Assembly (NCBI GenBank): GCA_964384625.1
Contig: CAYLNH010000307.1
Coordinates: forward strand, 1-8,155
From: CAYLNH01 sp964384625
Lineage (GTDB): Bacteria; Verrucomicrobiota; Lentisphaeria; JABSQK01
Direction: 5' to 3'
DNA: 8,155 bases
Shown: positions 5,497 through 8,155 of the stretch, piece after piece
Numbering within the stretch: the stretch's first letter is position 1
Layout of the letters: every line of letters begins with the position of its first letter
Program-made: the position numbers and the translations under genes
The notes under the pieces: generated by a model
What the model was told of the DNA's origin: nothing
The model's input: only the letters and a program-made list of their open reading frames with translations
The model's database searches: none

Positions 5497-8033
5497 GCCG
5501 CGACTTCGTAGACCAGGCGGGCGCCGTCTTTGCCTTTGACTGACAGTGGAACAGTTATGCTGTCACCATTCACCTTGGCGTTCACCGGTTCCACGCGCTT
5601 ACCGCTGGTGGCCAAGGCCCAGACCTTCAGGTTTTCGGCGTTGGCGTTTTTAATGGTGATCGTCGCTGTGCCGTTCAGTACCAGGTGCGGCGTCTTGCCC
5701 CAGTCCAGAAGTGTTTGGCGGGCCTGCTCGGCGAACTTCACGTTGGTGTTCTGCAGGTCGGTCAGGTGCGTCACGATCATGCGGCCGCTGTCCTGGATCG
5801 GTTTGCCGTCAACGCTGGAGACCCAGACGGTGGCGTCGGTCTCGGCGATCTTAATGGTGGCGGCATCGGTCTTGATGATTTCGCCCTGCGGGGCGTAGCC
5901 GCCGGCGGTCATTGCGGTGTTCAGAACCATGACGTCGCGGGGGGCGTCGACCAGCAGTTCGCCGGTTTCGCTTTCAATGATGTTCTTCGACAAGTCCGTG
6001 CGGTTGTCGACCATCCATTTCTCCTGCTTCAGCGCCTTCATGATCTCGGCGCCGGCGCCCTTCTTATATGGGTCAATGGCATCGGGGGTTTCGGCGGTCG
6101 GCAGATGCAGGAACGCATCGCGATCGCCCAGGTCCTGGAACAGCGTCCCGACCCGGGTGACCAGCGCCAGGGCATGCCAGGACGGCTCGACGTTGACGTT
6201 GCGGAGCGGGCGGCGGTTGATTACGTCAGCGTCCATACCGATCAGGATGCGGTGGGGCGCGGGCTTCATGTCGCCGCGCAGGAACAGGCAGAGCGACGCG
6301 CGTTCGGCGGCCTGGTTCAGCGGGTCGCCGGCCATGTCGAAGTAGTTCGCGCGGGACGGTTTGAAGAGGTTGCCGCGGCTATGGCTGTAGGCGAAGCGCC
6401 AGACCACGCTCCAGTCCTGCAGCGATGCCATGGCGCCGGTGAGGATGCCGCCGACCCCGCGGAACCGGCCCGGGCCGGAGTAGTTGTATTCGCTCAAGGT
6501 GAACGGCTTGTTCATGACGCGCCGGAACGCGCAATGTCGGCCGCCGGGCGCGCCGGCGGCAACCGGGCTGGTGTTCGGGCAGCGCGACGGCAGCCGCCAG
6601 GATTTCTCGAGGAACTGCGGGTGGTCAACATAGAAATGGTCGTCGACGTAGTCGAAGGACCTCCTTGCCGTGTGCGTACCCAGCCGGTTGGTCCAGCCGT
6701 TGCTGTTGGTGATCAGCGCCTTCGTCCTGATCTCGTCGCGCAGGAATTTCGTCATCCGCGTGACCATCCTGGTTTCGACATCGCCGAGGAACGCGGCGAG
6801 ATCGCGCGCGCGCGGCGAGTTGTCGTAGATATTTGTTGCCAGCGCCACGGTGCTGTCGGCGACATCGCCTTTGACGTCGAACTTCCAGACATCCTTCAGC
6901 TTGTCTGTCGTTTCGTAGCGTTTCCGCAGCCACGTGTTCCAGACGCGCTGCCAGTCTTTCTTGACGCGCGGATTCATGCGGCCGAGGTAGTTGCCGAAGT
7001 TGCCTTCGTTGATCAGGCTGAGCCAGGGCAGGGCGGGGTCGTCGGCGTACCGCAGTTTGGTATAGGGGTTGACGTGGGTCAGAAAGTTGCGGGCGAAGGC
7101 CTGCCAGTTGGCATAGGCTTTCTCATTGACGGGAATGAGCATTTTGAAGTCGTTCATCGAGACGTTCCTGCCTTTCGGCGCATCGTCCCAGATCTCTGTC
7201 TGGAAGACGGGTCGCGACACGAACAGGTCAGTCGTGACGTACAGTCCGCGCTTCTTCAGTGCGGCAAAGAGGTAATCGAGCTGGTCCAGTTTGCCGGCCT
7301 TAATTGTTGTCGACGACCCCTTGGAGCGATCCACCAGTTCGCCTTCGTGATGGTGGAAGCGGACGGTGTTGTAGCCCAGCCGCAACAGGCGTTCCGCCAG
7401 GATTTCCGCCTGCTCGTGCGTGATGTAGTGCGCACTGAAGCAGAGATTGATGCCGTAGAACCGGCGCGGCTTTTTCTCGGGGTCTTTGGCAAAGACGAAC
7501 TCGCCCCGGCGCGTGGTCTGCAGCCAGCCGTGTTTGCCGGCGGGCGCATCGATCTGCCCGAACTGCGAGAAGTCGAGGGCGGACCCGGATTCGATGTCGA
7601 GTTCCAAGTTCAGCGGAATCCAGTCGTCGCCGGCGGTAATGGTTACGGGACGGTCCTGCTGCACGGTAATGCCTTTCCTGGTTGACAAAGTGAATTGGAT
7701 AGCCAGCGTCTTGCCGGCGTCCCACGTTGCGGCCGGCGTGAAGCTCGGGCCGATCCGGACGACCGCGCTGGGGCCCCACTTCCGGTTGTCCTGCAGCAGC
7801 ACTGTCGTGGCCTGCGGGAACTGCAGCGACAGCTCGCCGGCAGCCGTTGTCAGACTGAATCGGCGCAGCTCGCCGCTGTGCAGATGGATGTCGCCGAATT
7901 CCCGGGGGACCTTGCCCCGGATGTTGTCGGCCCGGAAGGCCCGGCCGGCAACGGCGCTGATGGGCAGGTTGAGCGAGACGTTGAAGCTGTTGAGCTTGAT
8001 TGCCTGTCGCGGCGTCAGGCGGTATTTGAGCAT
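5490..8033 (-). CDS. Clan GH-A glycoside hydrolase (GH5-like), N-terminus truncated
   Basis: The 847-residue reading from the first available ATG starts with a beta-rich domain (about 1-185). A TIM-barrel catalytic domain follows (about 190-560), then a C-terminal beta-rich region. Barrel landmarks are YGINLCFSAHY (193-203), NTVRFHHHEG (222-231), LYVTTDLF (264-271), the acid/base Asn342-Glu343 in LINEGNFGNY, DDHFYVDHP (464-472), and the nucleophile Glu515 in PFTLSEYNYSGP. The NE and SE motifs about 170 residues apart are the clan GH-A pattern. The substrate cannot be told. Although ATG 8033 is the only start codon, it has no ribosome binding site. The frame stays open and protein-like upstream (ASGVLVDCRIETAENKAG) to base 8101 and remains open through most of the terminal repeat, to a TAA at 8150-8152. 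The true start, and any signal peptide, therefore probably lie outside the window. Confidence 0.88.
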   Translation of the reverse strand: MLKYRLTPRQAIKLNSFNVSLNLPISAVAGRAFRADNIRGKVPREFGDIHLHSGELRRFSLTTAAGELSLQFPQATTVLLQDNRKWGPSAVVRIGPSFTPAATWDAGKTLAIQFTLSTRKGITVQQDRPVTITAGDDWIPLNLELDIESGSALDFSQFGQIDAPAGKHGWLQTTRRGEFVFAKDPEKKPRRFYGINLCFSAHYITHEQAEILAERLLRLGYNTVRFHHHEGELVDRSKGSSTTIKAGKLDQLDYLFAALKKRGLYVTTDLFVSRPVFQTEIWDDAPKGRNVSMNDFKMLIPVNEKAYANWQAFARNFLTHVNPYTKLRYADDPALPWLSLINEGNFGNYLGRMNPRVKKDWQRVWNTWLRKRYETTDKLKDVWKFDVKGDVADSTVALATNIYDNSPRARDLAAFLGDVETRMVTRMTKFLRDEIRTKALITNSNGWTNRLGTHTARRSFDYVDDHFYVDHPQFLEKSWRLPSRCPNTSPVAAGAPGGRHCAFRRVMNKPFTLSEYNYSGPGRFRGVGGILTGAMASLQDWSVVWRFAYSHSRGNLFKPSRANYFDMAGDPLNQAAERASLCLFLRGDMKPAPHRILIGMDADVINRRPLRNVNVEPSWHALALVTRVGTLFQDLGDRDAFLHLPTAETPDAIDPYKKGAGAEIMKALKQEKWMVDNRTDLSKNIIESETGELLVDAPRDVMVLNTAMTAGGYAPQGEIIKTDAATIKIAETDATVWVSSVDGKPIQDSGRMIVTHLTDLQNTNVKFAEQARQTLLDWGKTPHLVLNGTATITIKNANAENLKVWALATSGKRVEPVNAKVNGDSITVPLSVKGKDGARLVYEVAAE

Positions 8034-8101
8034 GAGGCCGGCTTTGTTTTCGGCAGTCTCAATGCGGCAGTCGACGAGAACGCCGGAGGCCGCTTTGATG
8101 G

Positions 8102-8155
8102 TATTAATCCGGCACGCAAATAGGCGACATTCTCGCGGTGTGTGCTATATTAGTC
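8102..8155 (-). repeat. Right arm of 54-bp terminal inverted repeat
   Basis: Exact reverse complement of bases 1-54. It interrupts the 5' part of the hydrolase gene: coding-like sequence runs up to about 8101, and the repeat contributes only a short open stretch before a TAA at 8150-8152. This suggests that either the hydrolase N-terminus naturally contains this sequence or that the repeat marks a chimeric or insertion junction. Confidence 0.9.

Noticed and set aside
5685..7685. 666-codon open frame on the plus strand
   Set aside because: It lies wholly antisense to the glycoside hydrolase with its clear catalytic motifs; the translation is Val/Gly/Ala/Arg-rich with no recognisable domain, as expected for a shadow frame in G+C-rich DNA.
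1..8155. Complete transposon bounded by the terminal inverted repeats
   Set aside because: No transposase, resolvase or integrase, and no flanking sequence to show target duplication; an assembly boundary explains the ends equally well.

Overview
This window looks like a piece of a carbohydrate-degrading environmental or gut bacterium, most plausibly from the PVC group (Lentisphaerota, Verrucomicrobiota or Planctomycetota). That is an inference from content: sialidase-like BNR proteins, a sulfatase remnant, a divergent URO-D/MtaA-like protein, a large clan GH-A hydrolase and a cupin-type AraC regulator, in G+C-rich genes separated by repeat-rich spacers. No marker gene is present to prove the lineage.

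Layout, left to right. The window starts with one arm (1-54) of a perfect 54-bp inverted repeat whose other arm is the last 54 bases (8102-8155). A leftward gene series follows, read from right to left in transcription order: a divergent BNR/sialidase-like protein (4191 to 2953), a canonical GH33-type sialidase (2686 to 1526), a URO-D/MtaA-family protein (1424 to 348) and a broken sulfatase remnant (320 to 112). Divergent from the series, across an AT-rich spacer, lies an AraC-family regulator (4391-5251). Convergent with the regulator is a large leftward glycoside hydrolase (8033 to 5490) whose N-terminus is cut off by the right arm of the inverted repeat.

Function. Regulator, sialidases, sulfatase remnant and hydrolase together suggest a catabolic locus for a complex, possibly sialylated or sulfated glycan, with the AraC protein as local switch. 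No transporter, sialic-acid lyase (NanA) or epimerase is present, and neither sialidase shows a signal peptide, so the substrate assignment is tentative.

The most unusual material is between the genes. Short tandem repeats with a strict 7-nt period occur in at least four places. Three of the arrays, plus a two-unit trace, are read in the sense direction as stop-codon heptamers (TAATCGG, TGATCGG, TAGTCGA). All 13 units contain a stop triplet, and because 7 is not a multiple of 3, three successive units close all three frames. The annotated stop codons of three genes lie inside these repeats. Two arrays also flank a palindromic, multi-hairpin element (about 2784-2894), and a related 27-nt segment lies beside the left terminal repeat.
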